Of a stretch of DNA of 64,000 bases, positions 13,381-25,821 are shown one piece after another (positions within the stretch are counted from its first letter, which is position 1; every line of letters begins with the position of its first letter). Source of the DNA: Engraulis encrasicolus (lineage: Eukaryota > Chordata > Actinopteri > Clupeiformes > Engraulidae); assembly GCF_034702125.1 (NCBI RefSeq), contig NC_085873.1:54512563-54576562 (forward strand), in the 5' to 3' direction. The notes beneath the pieces are model-generated. The model searched no databases. It was not told where the DNA came from and saw only the letters and a list, made by a program, of their open reading frames with translations. Made by a program: the position numbers and the translations under genes.

Positions 13381-13746
13381 CTGTACTGTATCACACACAC
13401 ACATGCACACACGCACGCACGTGCGAGAGAGGCGGTGCTGGAAAGCAGCGTGGATCAGCCCTGACTTTACTACATCATTTATTCTCACTTGGCAATTACA
13501 GATGTGGTGTAAATCCAGTTTGTATATTTCTCCAGTGGGGTTTTTTGGCTTGTTTGTGGCAATGCATTATGGATTATCTACCGCATGAGTAACACAGAAT
13601 TGCTGTTCCATTTAAGAAAAAAAAAAAGTGTATTAGTGGGTGTTAGTTGGGGCCTAATCTTTGAAAAGCGTAACTAAATGGATTACACTACAGTGCACAC
13701 AACACACTCAGAAAATTAGCTTATTTATTTTGAAATGGAATGGATG

Positions 13747-13748
<2 letters not shown>

Positions 13749-13834
<86 letters not shown>

Positions 13835-13880
13835 GCGTGTGCGTGTGCGTGGGTGTGCTTGTGCTTGTGTGTCTCTGTGT
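13749..13880 (+). repeat. TG microsatellite ending at the assembly gap
   Basis: About 80 bp of pure GT followed by GTGTGC and GTGTGCTT variants. The scaffold gap begins 20 bp later, consistent with the repeat breaking the assembly. Confidence 0.96.
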
Positions 13881-13900
13881 GTGTACCACATAACCATATT

Positions 13901-14000
13901 NNNNNNNNNNNNNNNNNNNNNNNNNNNNNNNNNNNNNNNNNNNNNNNNNNNNNNNNNNNNNNNNNNNNNNNNNNNNNNNNNNNNNNNNNNNNNNNNNNNN
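13901..14000. other. Assembly gap of 100 N
   Basis: Exactly 100 N, the usual placeholder for a gap of unknown size. ADAM12 exons expected downstream of 9264 could lie in it. Confidence 1.
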
Positions 14001-16347
14001 AGGCTACCCTAATATGTAGACTGTGTGTAGGGCTCTAGCCGACACCCAGGCATCTTCAAAATCTTTCGTGTGTCTTATAGGCGCTCAAGGGCCTGTCGCG
14101 TGCCTTCTCCCTCCCCACCGGAGTTGTTGCGTAGCCTACCTCACATCGCTCGTGCCCATTCTCGACGGGTCTGATGAATTTGTAGGCTATGACTGACTTA
14201 AGTCTTTATTGTACAAAACTTCAATCAAAATTATGAATTATAAAGAAATCAAATGATATTGAAATATGAAATTATAATTGCCATATTATTTTCCCCTCCC
14301 TTGGAAGGGCAATATCAGCCAATGTGGGCAAAAGGGCCGTTGCTCGGGCACCGTGGGCAACTATGCTCTGCACGTGCCTGGTTGTAGTGTAGTTAGTGTG
14401 TAGTGGGTTAGTTATTATCATAATATATTATAACTTATAAAGCACAGAGGAGGAAGAGGCCAGACTCGTCTCCTTTTGCCAGCAGCAGTCAAGGTCAATA
14501 AAAACTTGGAGCCAAGATTTCACAACTAAGCTCCAAAGAGGGGAGGAGGGAGAGGAGCTTTGACGAGCAACATGTGCCTTTTTGGACATCACCCCACCCC
14601 CCCTCATCCCCCTCATCCCCCAGTGAACACCGTGTGAGGACAGAGTCAGTGCCCTGACCTGATGTGAACACTGTCCAATTCTCTTCTTCATCATGCTGTA
14701 CGGCTCTCAGCTTTTATTCCCCCTGACAGCCAATCAATGAGCTCAAGGCAGCGTTAAGACTCTAATTTAACCCCTTGAACTTGAGGTTCTTAGCACGGCT
14801 AGGCTGAGTGTGAGCACAGCGCCAGAGCCTTTCGGAGTGGCAATTAGGAATGTGGATGGAGTACACTGTAGAATCATTGACCTCAAGGGAGAGAGGCAAA
14901 TGGTTAAGACATCATGTAGATTCCAAACTTACAGGACTGTATTAATCCAGCATGTGAGCATGTGAGCATGTCTAAAATGAGCAGGAATATGGACACTGGA
15001 TGGAGTCCACATCAACTCAAATGAGCTGGACTCTGACACTGAATGGAGTCCACATCAACTCAAATGAGCTGGACTCTGAAACCAACTCCACTCCTCCAAC
15101 AGAGACATTGAAGTCACTGCTGTCCAAATTTAATTTTTACAATCTCTGACAACTGTTTGCCTACACATTCATGCTCCCAGAAAATATTAAACTCATAAAT
15201 ACTGTATGTGATGTGCAGCTGTTGGGGAAGAGCATTAAGAGGTGAAGGCAGCAGCAGACCTGGGACATCTCTGGCCCATTTGGCAGACACAGCCCATTCC
15301 AATCATTTCTTTAGCACGGACACAATGGAGGAGTTGTCTTGGGTTTGGCCGTGTTAAGGCCCTGTGATTGCTCCACTGAGATTTCCCCACTCTACTTGGA
15401 GAATGCGAGAAGGAGCTTAGGCCGTGTTGGGACAGCAGCCCGTGCCCTGGCCTGGGGGAGAAATAGGGCCCGGGCACCCTATGGCTTAAAGGGGCCCCTC
15501 ATGGGGGAGAAATAGGGCCCGGGCACCCTATGGCTTAAAGGGGCCCCTCATTATTAGCAGTGCAGAACTGACTCACCGGTGGGCCCCACACCCTTGTGGG
15601 CCCCTGTTTTCAGAAAAGTAAAGAAAAAATAGGGGCCCACTAGGGTGCTGGGCCCACTGGGAAAAGCCCGCTATGCCAGATGGCCGGTCCAGCCCTGGCC
15701 TCCAGCAGTGCGTGCCCTGCCCTGTTGCAAATCGATAACACCCCACAGCAGGGTTTTGCGTTGCGGAAAGTCCCAGAAGTTGTTGCAGCAGCAGCTGAAT
15801 TTGATCCATTTCGAATCGACATCTCTCTGAAACAGACAAACCCCTTTGGATTTTGAGCCACTATAAGGAATTGGAGTTGGAGCCACACTCTGCACTGTAA
15901 GGAATTGGCATACAGTGTCTTCCACCTATTGGAAAAGTGTTTAAACGGACTACAGTACATACGAATGGGACAGCATGAAAAAGTCATTAAGAAACTTGAG
16001 ATGGGGCTGATGTGAGGAGAAGCCCATAGGCCAATGAAGATGGGAGAAGCCCATAGGCCCAGGAAGATGGAAGAAGCCCATAGGCCCAGGATGTTGGAAA
16101 TCCTGGTCGTACCTTGTGAGGAAATTGCACAGTTAAAGCAGTGCTATGACCCGACACATGCACAAATGAATAGGGCTGTGCGATTCGCTCTTGAGCGCGT
16201 CCTCATCTCCACCTCAGGTGCGCATGTTCCCTGTCGTGTTGCACAGTGGGAATCTTCGGCTCGCATCTGACTGTCGGCTCGTATAGTATGAGGATATTCT
16301 GAACTTTTAAATCGTGAAATTCTCTTCCGTGCAGCGTAAGCAGGAGC
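14001..16347. other. Non-coding region with small repeats and an hAT-like fragment
   Basis: No gene seen. It contains a two-copy tandem repeat with GAGTCCACATCAACTCAAAT (about 15000-15080), a duplicated GAAATAGGGCCCGGGCACCC unit (about 15467-15550) inside a probable hAT-like fragment ending GGTCCAGCCCTG at 15697, and a three-copy repeat of GAAGCCCATAGGCC (about 16017-16092). Confidence 0.6.
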
Positions 16348-16747
16348 TTAAAGGGACACTGTGTGAGATTTTTAGTTGTTTATTTCCGGAATTCATGCTG
16401 CCCATTCACTAATGTTACCTTTTTCATGAATACTTACCACCACCATCAAATTCTAAGTATTCATTATGACTGGAAAAATTGCTCTTTTCATACATGAAAA
16501 AGGGGATCTTCTCCAAAAATAGCCATTTTTAGCTGCAAAAATGTACTTTGACCATACTAGAAAATATTAGTTTATTACTTAGAAAACTTTCATGTGGGGA
16601 CTTCCGTTTCCGCCCCCTTGGCTGATGGCTGCACAGTGATCCGGCTGCCGACCCCATCGACCCCTAAACCTACAATAACGAACTAATTTGATTGATATTT
16701 TACCAATTTTCGTCTTATACATATGTAATATCAAGGACGTGATAAAT

Positions 16748-17692
16748 ATGAGTGGAACAGGACGCAAAACAGAGACTTCAAACAAAGCGGCATCGAACTC
16801 AAAAGTTAGCAACCCAGCTAAAGCAACAGGTGAATCTGGTGATTTAATGGCTGAAGTGTTAGCTGAAATGAAACAAATGAGAAGGGATATTTCTGAAAGA
16901 TTGGACAAATTTGAAGAAACAATTAAGGATGTAAGGGAAGAACTACGGGCATCTGGACAGAGAATGGACGAGGCAGAACAAAGAGTGAGTGACTTGGAGG
17001 ACCGAAGCATCCGAACCGACAAGCTTCTAGCATACATATTGCGCAAACAACACCGCCTCGAAGCACACTGTGAGGATATCGAAAATCGCGCAAGGAGGTC
17101 GAATTTGCGGATTTATGGTGTGAAAGAGGGTACGGAGGGCAGCGAGAATATGCGCGATTTCACAGAGAAATTACTGAAGACAGCCCTCGGTATCAACGCA
17201 GAGGAAGACTTGGGCATAGAGCGAGCCCACAGATCCCTCGTCTCGAAGTCTGCGTCAAATGCCCCGAGATCCATCATAGTGAAATTCCTTCACTTCCAAA
17301 CTAAGCAGCGAATCCTGTTCAACTGCTGGAATAAGAAGGACGTGGAGTATGAGGGCTCTCAGATCAGAATGGACAATGATTATTCGGCGACAGTTCAAAG
17401 ACGGCGGATGGAGTATGCTGAGATCAAACGGCAGTTAAAAGACCGCGGCATCAAATTCAAGTCCAGATATCCAGCGACGCTCCGAGTCTTTCTCGAGGAA
17501 GGAGAGAAGACTTTCGACTCAGCATGGGAGGCCGCGGACCAACTGAAACACTTGGGGATCGATGTGACGCTGTCCGAAGCAGAGCTGATGGACAGAGACC
17601 TACAGCAGCTGGGGTTGCCCACTCGACACAATCAAGATAAGGCTACTATCCCGCGGGCTTTGGTGAGAGATATCCAATCACTCTACGGCTGA
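16748..17692 (+). CDS. L1-type ORF1 protein (nucleic-acid chaperone)
   Basis: 314 residues from ATG at 16748; an in-frame ATG at 16688 adds 20 residues not typical of the family, so I chose the later one. Residues about 35-100 form a heptad-rich acidic/basic coiled coil (LAEMKQMRRDISERLDKFEE) that would trimerise. It is followed by an RRM-like domain starting near LRIYGVKEG and a C-terminal domain with ERAHR and the IIVKFLHFQTKQRIL motif. This is the Transposase_22 architecture of L1 ORF1p, which binds the element RNA in the cytoplasmic particle. The frame is intact, unlike ORF2. Confidence 0.9.
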   Translation: MSGTGRKTETSNKAASNSKVSNPAKATGESGDLMAEVLAEMKQMRRDISERLDKFEETIKDVREELRASGQRMDEAEQRVSDLEDRSIRTDKLLAYILRKQHRLEAHCEDIENRARRSNLRIYGVKEGTEGSENMRDFTEKLLKTALGINAEEDLGIERAHRSLVSKSASNAPRSIIVKFLHFQTKQRILFNCWNKKDVEYEGSQIRMDNDYSATVQRRRMEYAEIKRQLKDRGIKFKSRYPATLRVFLEEGEKTFDSAWEAADQLKHLGIDVTLSEAELMDRDLQQLGLPTRHNQDKATIPRALVRDIQSLYG

Positions 17693-18798
17693 AAGTGAGT
17701 ATGCTGAGCTATCGCATTAGGCTATGCCAGTTTTTGGAGAACCTTGGACTAAAATAATTTCTCACCTTGGAGAAAAATGAGGACATTTTGTCGTGGGGGG
17801 GGGGGGGGGTGGGGGGGGGGGGGGGGGGGGGGGGGGTGGGGGGGAGAAATAAGGACACTTAAATTTAAAAAAAAAAAAAAAAAAATCCTTGGATGGATAG
17901 TATTCCCCCCCATTCATTTCTGCTTTTCTAATTTTCTATATATTTTTTTTATTTTATTATTTTTTTGGTCTTAAATAGCTTAAAGTCTTGCTTGAACAGC
18001 TGCTTGTGTTGTCAACAGTATTTCCTATGGTCCTGACAGGCTATGGCATTATACCAGCTTTTTGAGAGCTTTGGTCTAAAATAATTTCTGAATGTGGAAA
18101 AAAGAAATAGGACATTTTGTTGTGGGGGGGAAAATGAGGACACTTGAAAAACATGGATGGCAGTATTTTCCCCCCATTCATCTCTAATTTATCCCTAATT
18201 TTCTTTTTTTTTTTTTTTCCAATTTTGACTTGCTTTTTTGTCTTAAATAGTTTCAAACTGAGGTCTTATATAAACAACCGCTTAGCCAGTTATGCACATT
18301 ATAGCCAGTACACTAGCATGGTATCTGTATTTTATTTGAACCTTTTCTGATTATTTTAATGTGAAAATCCAAGGGTGAATATATTTCAAACTCTCTGTTA
18401 TTGTGTCCTAGCTGCTCATGGTATATGAATACTATTTCTAATTACTTAAAATATAAGGGGTGGGGGTCCTGGGGGTGGCACAGGGGGAAATAGGCGCAGG
18501 GGACTCGTGTCATCGGTATACCTGCGTTGCTGTCTCCACATCAGACAGTTTTGGCCCAGACCTCGACGGTCTGGACACTCCTTTTCTTCTCTGCTATGGC
18601 TCTTAATTGTTATGGAGCTGGCAGGGAAGGCCCATTAGAATGTGGGCCACTGAGTGGAAGTTTCTGTTCTTTGTTTGTAGTTAATGTATATAGTTCTTAT
18701 ATTTGTTTATTATTTTTTGTCTTACACACACCACAGGGTCATAAGTCCATAAAATATGTTGTCAAAGTCCAACTACACCATCACCAGTTCAATCAAAC
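17693..18798 (+). other. LINE inter-ORF region with an internal two-copy duplication
   Basis: About 1.1 kb separates the ORFs. Segments at about 17715-17985 and 18040-18255 are diverged tandem copies, each with CTAAAATAATTTCT, AGGACATTTTGT, a G tract, GAGGACACTT and CCCCATTCAT. The first has a 40-plus-bp G tract and an A tract that may be mis-sized. No coding signal. Confidence 0.75.
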
Positions 18799-19585
18799 AT
18801 GGGTAGCTGTAAAGTCTCATATAGCCTAATGTTAAGGGGCTGCATAATCCCATCAAAAGAAAAAAAATCTTAAACCAACTTAAACAAATGAAGTGTGACA
18901 TCGCCTTCCTTCAGGAAACCCACTTATCTAAAATAGAACATGACAAACTAAATAGGTCATGGGTATCACAAGTGTATCATTCATCACACCCATCAGGGCG
19001 GAAAAAAGGTGTTGCAGTTTTGATAAATAGATCTTTTAATTTCTGTATAGACTCCCGTTACAAGGATAAAGATGGGCGCTATGTTCTAGTAAACGGATCA
19101 GTGGATGGGGTTGCCCTGTCTTTGCTAAATGTGTATGCACCAAACGAGAACTGTCCTCTTTTTTTTAAGAACATATTTGATTTGGTCTTAGATAAAGCAA
19201 ATGGGGTCCTGTTGGTAGGGGGGGATTTTAATCTGGTGTTAAACCCCTTGTTAGATAAAAGTTCTACCCAAACCCTACCATATCTATCAACAAATAGCAG
19301 AGCACTTCAAAATAGATGTGAAGAGCTTGGTCTTACTGATGTTTGGAGGCATCTGAACCCTAAAACCAGGGATTACACATTCTATTCTCATCCTCACTTA
19401 TCATATTCCAGAATAGACTACTTTTTTACACCAAAGACTGAACTATATAGAATAACACATTGTCAAATTCACAACATAACGCTGTCTGATCACGCACCAA
19501 TTTCTTTGACCTGGAATATAGGAAGGCTCAAATTGCCTAGTAGATGGAGGCTAAACACTTCTTTATTAGGCACATCAGCTTTTAA
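18799..19585 (+). pseudogene. L1/Tx1 ORF2, endonuclease part
   Basis: Apurinic-type endonuclease domain that nicks target DNA for reverse transcription. The likely start ATG at 18799 gives MGSCKVSYS. A one-base frame change near 18823 then leads into NVKGLHNPIKRKKILNQLKQ, and the frame is open from there. Motifs seen are FLQETHL (catalytic Glu), LLNVYAPNE, VGGDFNLVL and LSDHAPISL (the SDH active-site triad segment). The frame ends at TSAF where the 19-kb element enters at TTAA; downstream codons before the stop at about 19667 belong to that element. Confidence 0.88.
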
Positions 19586-19732
19586 AGCCATATTATGTAA
19601 AATTAACAGTTGTCTATTGACAAATTTAATTCTTAGCATTCATAAGTATTACCTCAAACGTTATTAATCACCTCTGTCACCAAAGCGAAGTGTTCCTATA
19701 TTCTTCATATTCAGCAAGTGAATGTACTAAAC

Positions 19733-20092
19733 CAGTGGTTCCCAACCTATGGGTCGGGACCCCCCTTATGGGTCGCCAAAGATCCACAGGGGGTCGCGGA
19801 GCCCTCTTGATTTTAAGGGGTTTCGTTTTAAATATATTTAGCCCATGTTGAATAAAAGACAAAGCATTTAACTAATAAATGCATAGACGCAACAAATTGT
19901 AAGTGCTACATTAAACATTTATTCTATATTTGACCAAAGACGAATTGAGGAATAAAATAACTAAAATAAGTTTTCGCAGGAAACGGAGGGTATCTTGTGA
20001 CTCCGTCTTGTGCGGGCGCTCTCGTGGTTGGGTCACCAAAGCTTACAATAGTAAAAACATGGGTCCCTTAAGAAAAAGGTTGGGAACCACTG
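19733..20092. mobile_element. hAT-type MITE (TSD TACTAAAC)
   Basis: Perfect termini CAGTGGTTCCCAACCT and AGGTTGGGAACCACTG, flanked by TACTAAAC at 19725-19732 and 20093-20100. The 360-bp interior has GGGTCGCCAAAG / GGGTCACCAAAG subterminal sequence typical of vertebrate Charlie-like hAT MITEs. Confidence 0.95.
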
Positions 20093-20100
20093 TACTAAAC

Positions 20101-21271
20101 AGTGTAGCACCATAGCCTTTCTACCTATAGCCGTCCCACAGGCTATTAGCCCCATTATACAAAATTTGGCCGCAGTTCAATGGATTTGCATTAGGGGCGC
20201 TGTTCAGACAGAGCAGATTGGGGTTCCCCTATTGGGCTGGGGCTAATGGCCCACAATAAGTCCTCCCTAGCAACTGAAACCTGGGCATATTACGGTCGTC
20301 TCTGACTGCAAATTAAACATTAAAATTTAAAACACAGTAACCTAGGAGTTATATCCGTCTAGTTTCTTACAGCTTCGACATTTGTGAGTCAGTCTTCACT
20401 AGCTTCTAGCTAAGGAAATGACGACATCCAATTGGTGAATGGGGAACTAAACCGGATGCTAACGTCGGCGAGACGTAGCCTAGCCACAAGCTAACTGACA
20501 AACGTGAGGCCAACAACTCGGCCGATCGTGATGTACGCCACAAATAGACCAATCGACCTCATATTTAGACACTACAATGTTGATTTCTGCCTTCGATTTT
20601 CATCAGTTAAGAAATCTAGCGTCGGATTAACACATTTTTAAGGTAGTAAAAGCGAGTTGGCGCCATGTTTGTTTTCCAGAACCACCCGGGTAGAGAGCTC
20701 ACGTGCAGCATTCTGGGTAATTGAGTTTCACGTTATTCATGCACAAAATGCGTGTTTTTTAAAAAAATGCAATTACTTTAAAAAATCAAACCAAATGCCA
20801 TTTGGAAGGGCAATTTACACTTCCTTTAGGAAAAATAAAATGAAAACCGGTGACCTTCCATATCGGACACATCAGTTGCGTCTATTGTGGAGCTTCATAG
20901 GACCCCCATTCATTCTGACGGCTCTCCTCTGCTTGAACATCGCCGCCCCGTGGACAGTACCACCCGGAAGAAGCTGCCAGTTTGGCCTCTCCTCTATAAA
21001 TCCTCTCTGGTAACACTGCTCCATTGGTCGCTCCGCCATCTTAACTACGGGATGTCTAGAAGGACATGTCATCAATTTCGCCCTTTTCGTTTGCGTTTCA
21101 ACGAGAAAGTCGGAGGCCCACAAGTTCCACGCACACTCCAGCCCAGAGGTGGCGGTAATGCGCTGGTTGCCAACTCCCAAACGGCCACAACTAGCTATTA
21201 GAGGAAGAAGAATAACCCGCGGTTCTACGCACATAACAACTTAGCAAAGTTGCTGGTTATTGATCATCGTT
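20101..21271 (+). promoter_or_regulatory. 5' region of the plus-strand gene in the 19-kb element
   Basis: No gene seen. There is a TATAAA at 20995-21000 about 270 bp before the start codon, and a GGTGGCGGTAATGCGCTGGT then AGAGGAAGAAGAATA stretch at about 21145-21215 of a type often seen near fish promoters and repeats. Promoter assignment is inference only. Confidence 0.3.
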
Positions 21272-21486
21272 ATGGACATGGATCACGATCATACATATTG
21301 TCGGCCATCGGGTGAACAGCTTCGACCATCACCAAGGAAGCGCAAAAGAGAACAAGACAGGAAAAGATTTCGGCGAATCGGCAAGACTAAGGTCAACATC
21401 GGAGTTGCTTTTGGTAAATGGAAGGAGCTGATGAGGGAAAAGGGTTTCCAGCGAGATGCCGAAGTTGCCTCTTTTCTTCTCGACAG
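21272..21486 (+). pseudogene. Transposase-like gene, exon 1 (N-terminus)
   Basis: Encodes about 71 residues from MDMDHDHTYC. A basic segment (RKRKREQDRKRFRRIGKTK) is followed by NIGVAFGKWKELMREKGFQR and DAEVASFLLD, resembling the N-terminus of a large fish protein family. The donor is GACAG-GTACAG at 21487. The last two bases AG join to C at 30021, completing a Ser codon, so the junction reads LLD-S-YESRL, as in the family. The basic segment could bind DNA or act as a nuclear signal. An ATG 12 bases upstream is also in frame. It is not a THAP zinc finger. Confidence 0.65.
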
Positions 21487-22045
21487 GTACAGTAATTCCA
21501 AAAGCATTTTTATGTTTTGAAACTTGAATGTAGTATGCCTATGTTACTATGATTCCCCATGTGTTCAACGTTTGTTTGTTTTGTTTGATTGCTCCATGTA
21601 CTGTCTAGGGACTGCAGACAAATCTATTGACAGTTGTCTAACTTGTGCCCTTATGCATTGGGTTTTTCCCGCATAGTCTGTAGCTTTTAGTACGGTGCTT
21701 CTGTACAAGGGCCGTCAAATAAACGACTATAGTGAAACATGTCAAACTAATTTGAGGGTTGAGCCCAATCCATATAACATGGTGAATGCAGGTTTCAAGC
21801 CAGAGCTACACTAATGTTCTCCAAACTGAACGGCGTTTGTTCGTCATTGTTGTTGCCATCGACTATTTTCGGGAGGTAGTTTTCGCGTTGGGTGAATGAA
21901 AATGCCATGGATATTTCACAGTCAAAAGTAGCCTACACCGCTACTGCTGGCGTTTTGGTCCTCACTAGATTGTAATGATCCAAGGGCTTTTCCACGCTCT
22001 TGGTGGGGGAAGGGAGGGGAGGGGAGGGGAGGGGAGGGAGCAGCT

Positions 22046-22240
22046 TTGAGTGCCAAGAAAAGCAAGTATGTCTGGCTGCGGACTGTAGCGCCATATCCCT
22101 CTCTATATCCCTGTCGGCCATCTTGGCCCAGGCATCCCATCCATGTCCCTGTCGGCCATCTTGGCCCAGGCAGTCAATGCAATCATGTTGTACGGTTAAA
22201 AACCCATATCCCTGTAGGCCATCTCGACTAAGAATCGTTT
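22046..22240 (+). repeat. Triplicated GGCCATCTTGGCC motif, inverted partner of 29447-29560
   Basis: CCCTGTCGGCCATCTTGGCC occurs at about 22109 and 22146 and, decayed, near 22208. The complement of this region (GATGGCCGACAGGGATAT, then CAGTCCGCAG) recurs at 29453-29540, making an inverted repeat about 7.4 kb apart. AAGATGGCCG resembles a YY1 site. Confidence 0.6.
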
Positions 22241-23639
22241 AAACTACCATGGGACACTTATTGATGCATTTAACTGACGGTTATTGTATTGCAGCATTTT
22301 GTTTAAGAGTCTGTTAAAATCCACTAAGCAGCAAAATAGGCCTACTTTAACATTAATATTTTACTTTTTTTGTTTGAATCATGACAAGTTCAGTGTACAC
22401 AAGTCCTACAATGTACAGTCATTAAAATTCACGGCAAAGAACCTTGAATTAATGAGTATTATTGTTGCACTTACCTTTGATTAATCACATAGGCTGCATG
22501 TTAAACAAAAATAACCCAAATATAAACATAAAATGCATTTTTCTATGATTTAAACTTGTCATGATAAAAAAAGGCCGCCCAAACATCCACAAGTCCCGAT
22601 AGATAGGCCTACTTCTAGCAGATATTACTGTTTAAAGACAATAATATCCAAATGGAAAAGACAAGGGAAGGCCAAAGTAGCCTATGTTTTATTGGTTCAA
22701 TTCAATCAAATTTGTTTATTAGACAAACACAGCTTCAAATCCACCAAAGACGGACCAGGACAATCAAACAAAAACAACAACTTTGAATTAAAATATGAAT
22801 AATTACATATGTGCAGACATTTAACTATGTGCACTCTCAGCCTCTGAAGCATCTTATTTCTTAAGATAAAAATGCCATCCAAACACAATACTAAATGAAA
22901 ACAATTGAAGTATAAACGTGCACATAAATAAAACATTTACTACACATTTCCAAGAGTGGCTGTTATTCTGATATCATCCAGGAAGACCGTAATGGTGAGA
23001 TTAGAAAAGAACATTTTCTCAACTGGAGTTGTGTTGGAGTGTGTGGGAGAGTCAAAGAAAATGTTGGGAGTGTGTGTGTGTTTGTTTGTTTGTGTATGAG
23101 TGTTAGCCGTTATAAATCGAATACAAATCCACAGGCTCAACTAGCTTATTAGGTACTTATCTAAACACTGTTGCACTGAAATGCTGACCATATTTTGGTA
23201 ATAACAATTAATTCGCCTCGCATCTTTGTTTCAGTTGGCCAAGTGGTTGCTTACCGCAACACCACTAGGTGTGCACTGCCAGACACAGACCTTGATACCA
23301 AAACTTTAGGGAATGTGTGAGTGTTATGGTGGTGGGCACATGTTGCCAGTAGGGCTAGGTTTTGCGTGTCCTGGCACTCCTTCGAGAAGTCCTCCATGTC
23401 CTCTTGTATTTCGAAGTCGAACACAAAGGGCTCCATGTCCACCTCCACTCCTCTACCCGTCCTTTCAACCCTTATTGGTCAGCAGTCACTGCACAGCCTG
23501 GTGTAGGTCCGTCAACAGCAGGAGCTCATTCTAAAACAAAACAATTCAGGAATCATGTGTGAATTGTAGACACATACTGTGTCTCTGAGGGCACACTTGT
23601 GCACCTCAGGCACTAGGTTTCAGTGTGTATGGCAGATTG

Positions 23640-24255
23640 CAGGGACCTCAAACTCAGGCCCGGGGGGCAAATCTGGCCCGCTGAGTCCTTTTATTCGGCC
23701 CACAAAGTCATTTCAAATGTGCATGTATGAACATGAAATTTGGTGTCACAGGAATATAAGTGGCCACAGGCCAATGGAACAGCTCACACTAATATGCAGC
23801 ACAATATGTGCAGTAGTGGAATGCATTGGCACTGCCCTTACAATTCGATTACGATTCAGGAGGTAACGTTTCATTTCAAATCGATTCAGTCTGATTCTAT
23901 GATGCATTGTAACGCATTACATTTCTACTAAAAGCAACGCACATTTTTATCGGTCATGAGACAGTACAAGCACTGAACAACATTTTATTGGCTGCTCTGT
24001 GTCTTGTAATTCTCCAGTTTTCAATGCTTTGAAGTGCTTTAATTTAATGTAAAGTTCATTTACTCCGGAAATGCCCACGGAAGTAATTGAAACATTAAAA
24101 AATATGCTGCATCAATTTGGGCATTTGCCCCGCTTTGCCTAATCGAATATTGTTGACATCACTAATGTGCAGGCACATTTGAAATGTCATATATGGGTAA
24201 AGAGTGTGTGTGAAATTTAAGTGCATACACAACGAATTTGAGTTTGACACCCCTG
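23640..24255. mobile_element. hAT-type element (TSD GCAGATTG/GCATATTG)
   Basis: Ends CAGGGACCTCAAACTC and the complement of CAGGGGTGTCAAACTC, flanked by 8-bp duplications differing at one base (23632-23639 and 24256-24263). It lies in the middle of an older palindrome (arms with GTGTCTCTGAGGGCACACTT near 23580 and its inverse near 24300). The tandem duplication at 23804 starts inside it. Confidence 0.8.
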
Positions 24256-25048
24256 GCATATTGGTTATGCATTGAAACATTGTGCTCGAAGTGCATAAGT
24301 GTGCCATCTGAGACACAGCGATACTGTATAACACGTCACACTCACCACACACACCACCTGGCCGCTAAACAAGCACACCAAGTTGTATTAAAATGTGTTG
24401 GTTGGGCCCCAAAGTGTCCCATTTCACGTGAAATTACCCCACAAACCATTATATATTTTTTTTAATCACTTGTAATGTGGGTTGCACTCATGAAATAACA
24501 ACTCATCTCTGTTTATGCTAATGGATATATTCTGCCATTGAGTTAGATATGTAATGTTTACCTTTAACCTCTTTCTTCTGAATATAATTAGGTAACATTT
24601 TTCAGGTGTTACTGCTTAAATCTTACATGACTGGTATGCATACTTTTTCAATACATTGATCACTTGGTTGCATTACTCCTTCATACTATGCAAATGCTAC
24701 AACTGATCACCTTGATCTTGTGATTGTTTTGGGTGAGGGCTGGGCAGAGTGGCAGGCTGGCTGTGGAGAGAGGATTAAAAAAAGAGAGAAAAAGTTAAAG
24801 ACGCGATGGAAAAGTCCAATCGTCATTGTGACTCAGCACACATTGAAATGACATTAATGCTGCAGCCCAGTTGGTGCCCCAGGGGAGCATTGGAGCAGAA
24901 TGGTACCATGTGCAGGGTGGGAAATGGGGAGAGCACTTGTTAATAATAGCCCTCTCCAATTTGGCAGGTTGGGAATAGAACTGACAACATTCAGGGTACA
25001 AATCTGACTCTTACCCATGACTGTTTATCCTTTAGTCTAAGTAATTAA

Positions 25049-25821
25049 AGGACCAGTTTAGTCAATTTCAACATGCAGTTGTAATGCTCACACTACCCTG
25101 GACTTGTCAGTACCTGAGTTTTTTTTTTTCTTCAGCCATTTCCGAGATCCTGGTCATTGTAATGGGGGCAGCGCTTTGTTTACATTAAAATGTTTAAAAA
25201 AAAAAAATGTATTCCCAAAAACATCCAAAAGGTTGTACAACAGGGCTATTCAATTAGAATTTCATCTGGGCCACATTTCGAAACCAAGAACTGCATTCGG
25301 GCCGCACATGTTCAGACATCACGACCACTGAAATGACACTTAAAATCAGTAGTCCACAAACAAATTTTAAACATGTTCCTCTAACCTAAAACTTAACCAC
25401 ATTGAATGTGAATGTATAAGACAAGCAGAAGATTCACAAGCAAACAGGTGGGATATGTGTGATTCACAAGCAAATAATGTGTTGTACTGCAGTAACAAAA
25501 CTGAAATGTATACTGCTTCAGTTGGGGGCGATGCCTGGGCCGCATGTGGACTGCATCTGGGCCGCATGTGGCCCTCGGGCCTCCAATTGAATAGCCCTGT
25601 TGTACAACATCAGCAGACAACTGGCAAACCGCAATACCGTTTGGGAAAATATTTGGAGTAGGCCTATGCTAATTTTGTTTAAAACGTAAACAAACGCTGC
25701 CCCCATTAGAATAGCTCATGTCTCGGAAAGGGCTGAGCCGAAAAATGTGGCATCACTGGGCACTATCAAGTCAAGGGTAGCGTGAGCAATACAGCATATT
25801 GAAATTGACTGAACTGGTCCT
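25049..25821. mobile_element. TTAA-type MITE with long terminal inverted repeats
   Basis: Ends AGGACCAGTTTAGTCAATTT and the complement AGGACCAGTTCAGTCAATTT, flanked by TTAA at 25045-25048 and 25822-25825. The empty site is preserved in tandem unit 2 near 27990 (AAGTAATTAAGAATTAAA), proving the insertion and its TTAA duplication. The two halves are near-complementary over the outer 150 or so bases. Confidence 0.95.
25241..25599. mobile_element. hAT-type MITE nested in the TTAA MITE (TSD TTGTACAA)
   Basis: Termini CAGGGCTATTCAATTAGAAT and the complement CAGGGCTATTCAATTGGAGG, with the palindromic 8-bp duplication TTGTACAA at 25233-25240 and 25600-25607. It has no coding capacity. Confidence 0.95.

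Noticed and set aside
19586..19667. Extension of the LINE endonuclease frame to a stop at 19667
   Set aside because: These codons lie inside the 19-kb TTAA-flanked element; the true continuation of ORF2 is at 38591.
21272..21486. THAP zinc finger at the N-terminus of the transposase-like protein
   Set aside because: Looked for because Kolobok transposases carry THAP domains, but the C2CH spacing is absent; only a basic segment is seen.
23251..23448. Minus-strand frame with an acidic stretch (EVDMEPFVFDFEIQEDMEDF)
   Set aside because: Looks faintly coding, but has no recognisable family, no clear splice context and is in no phase with neighbours; left unannotated as a gene.
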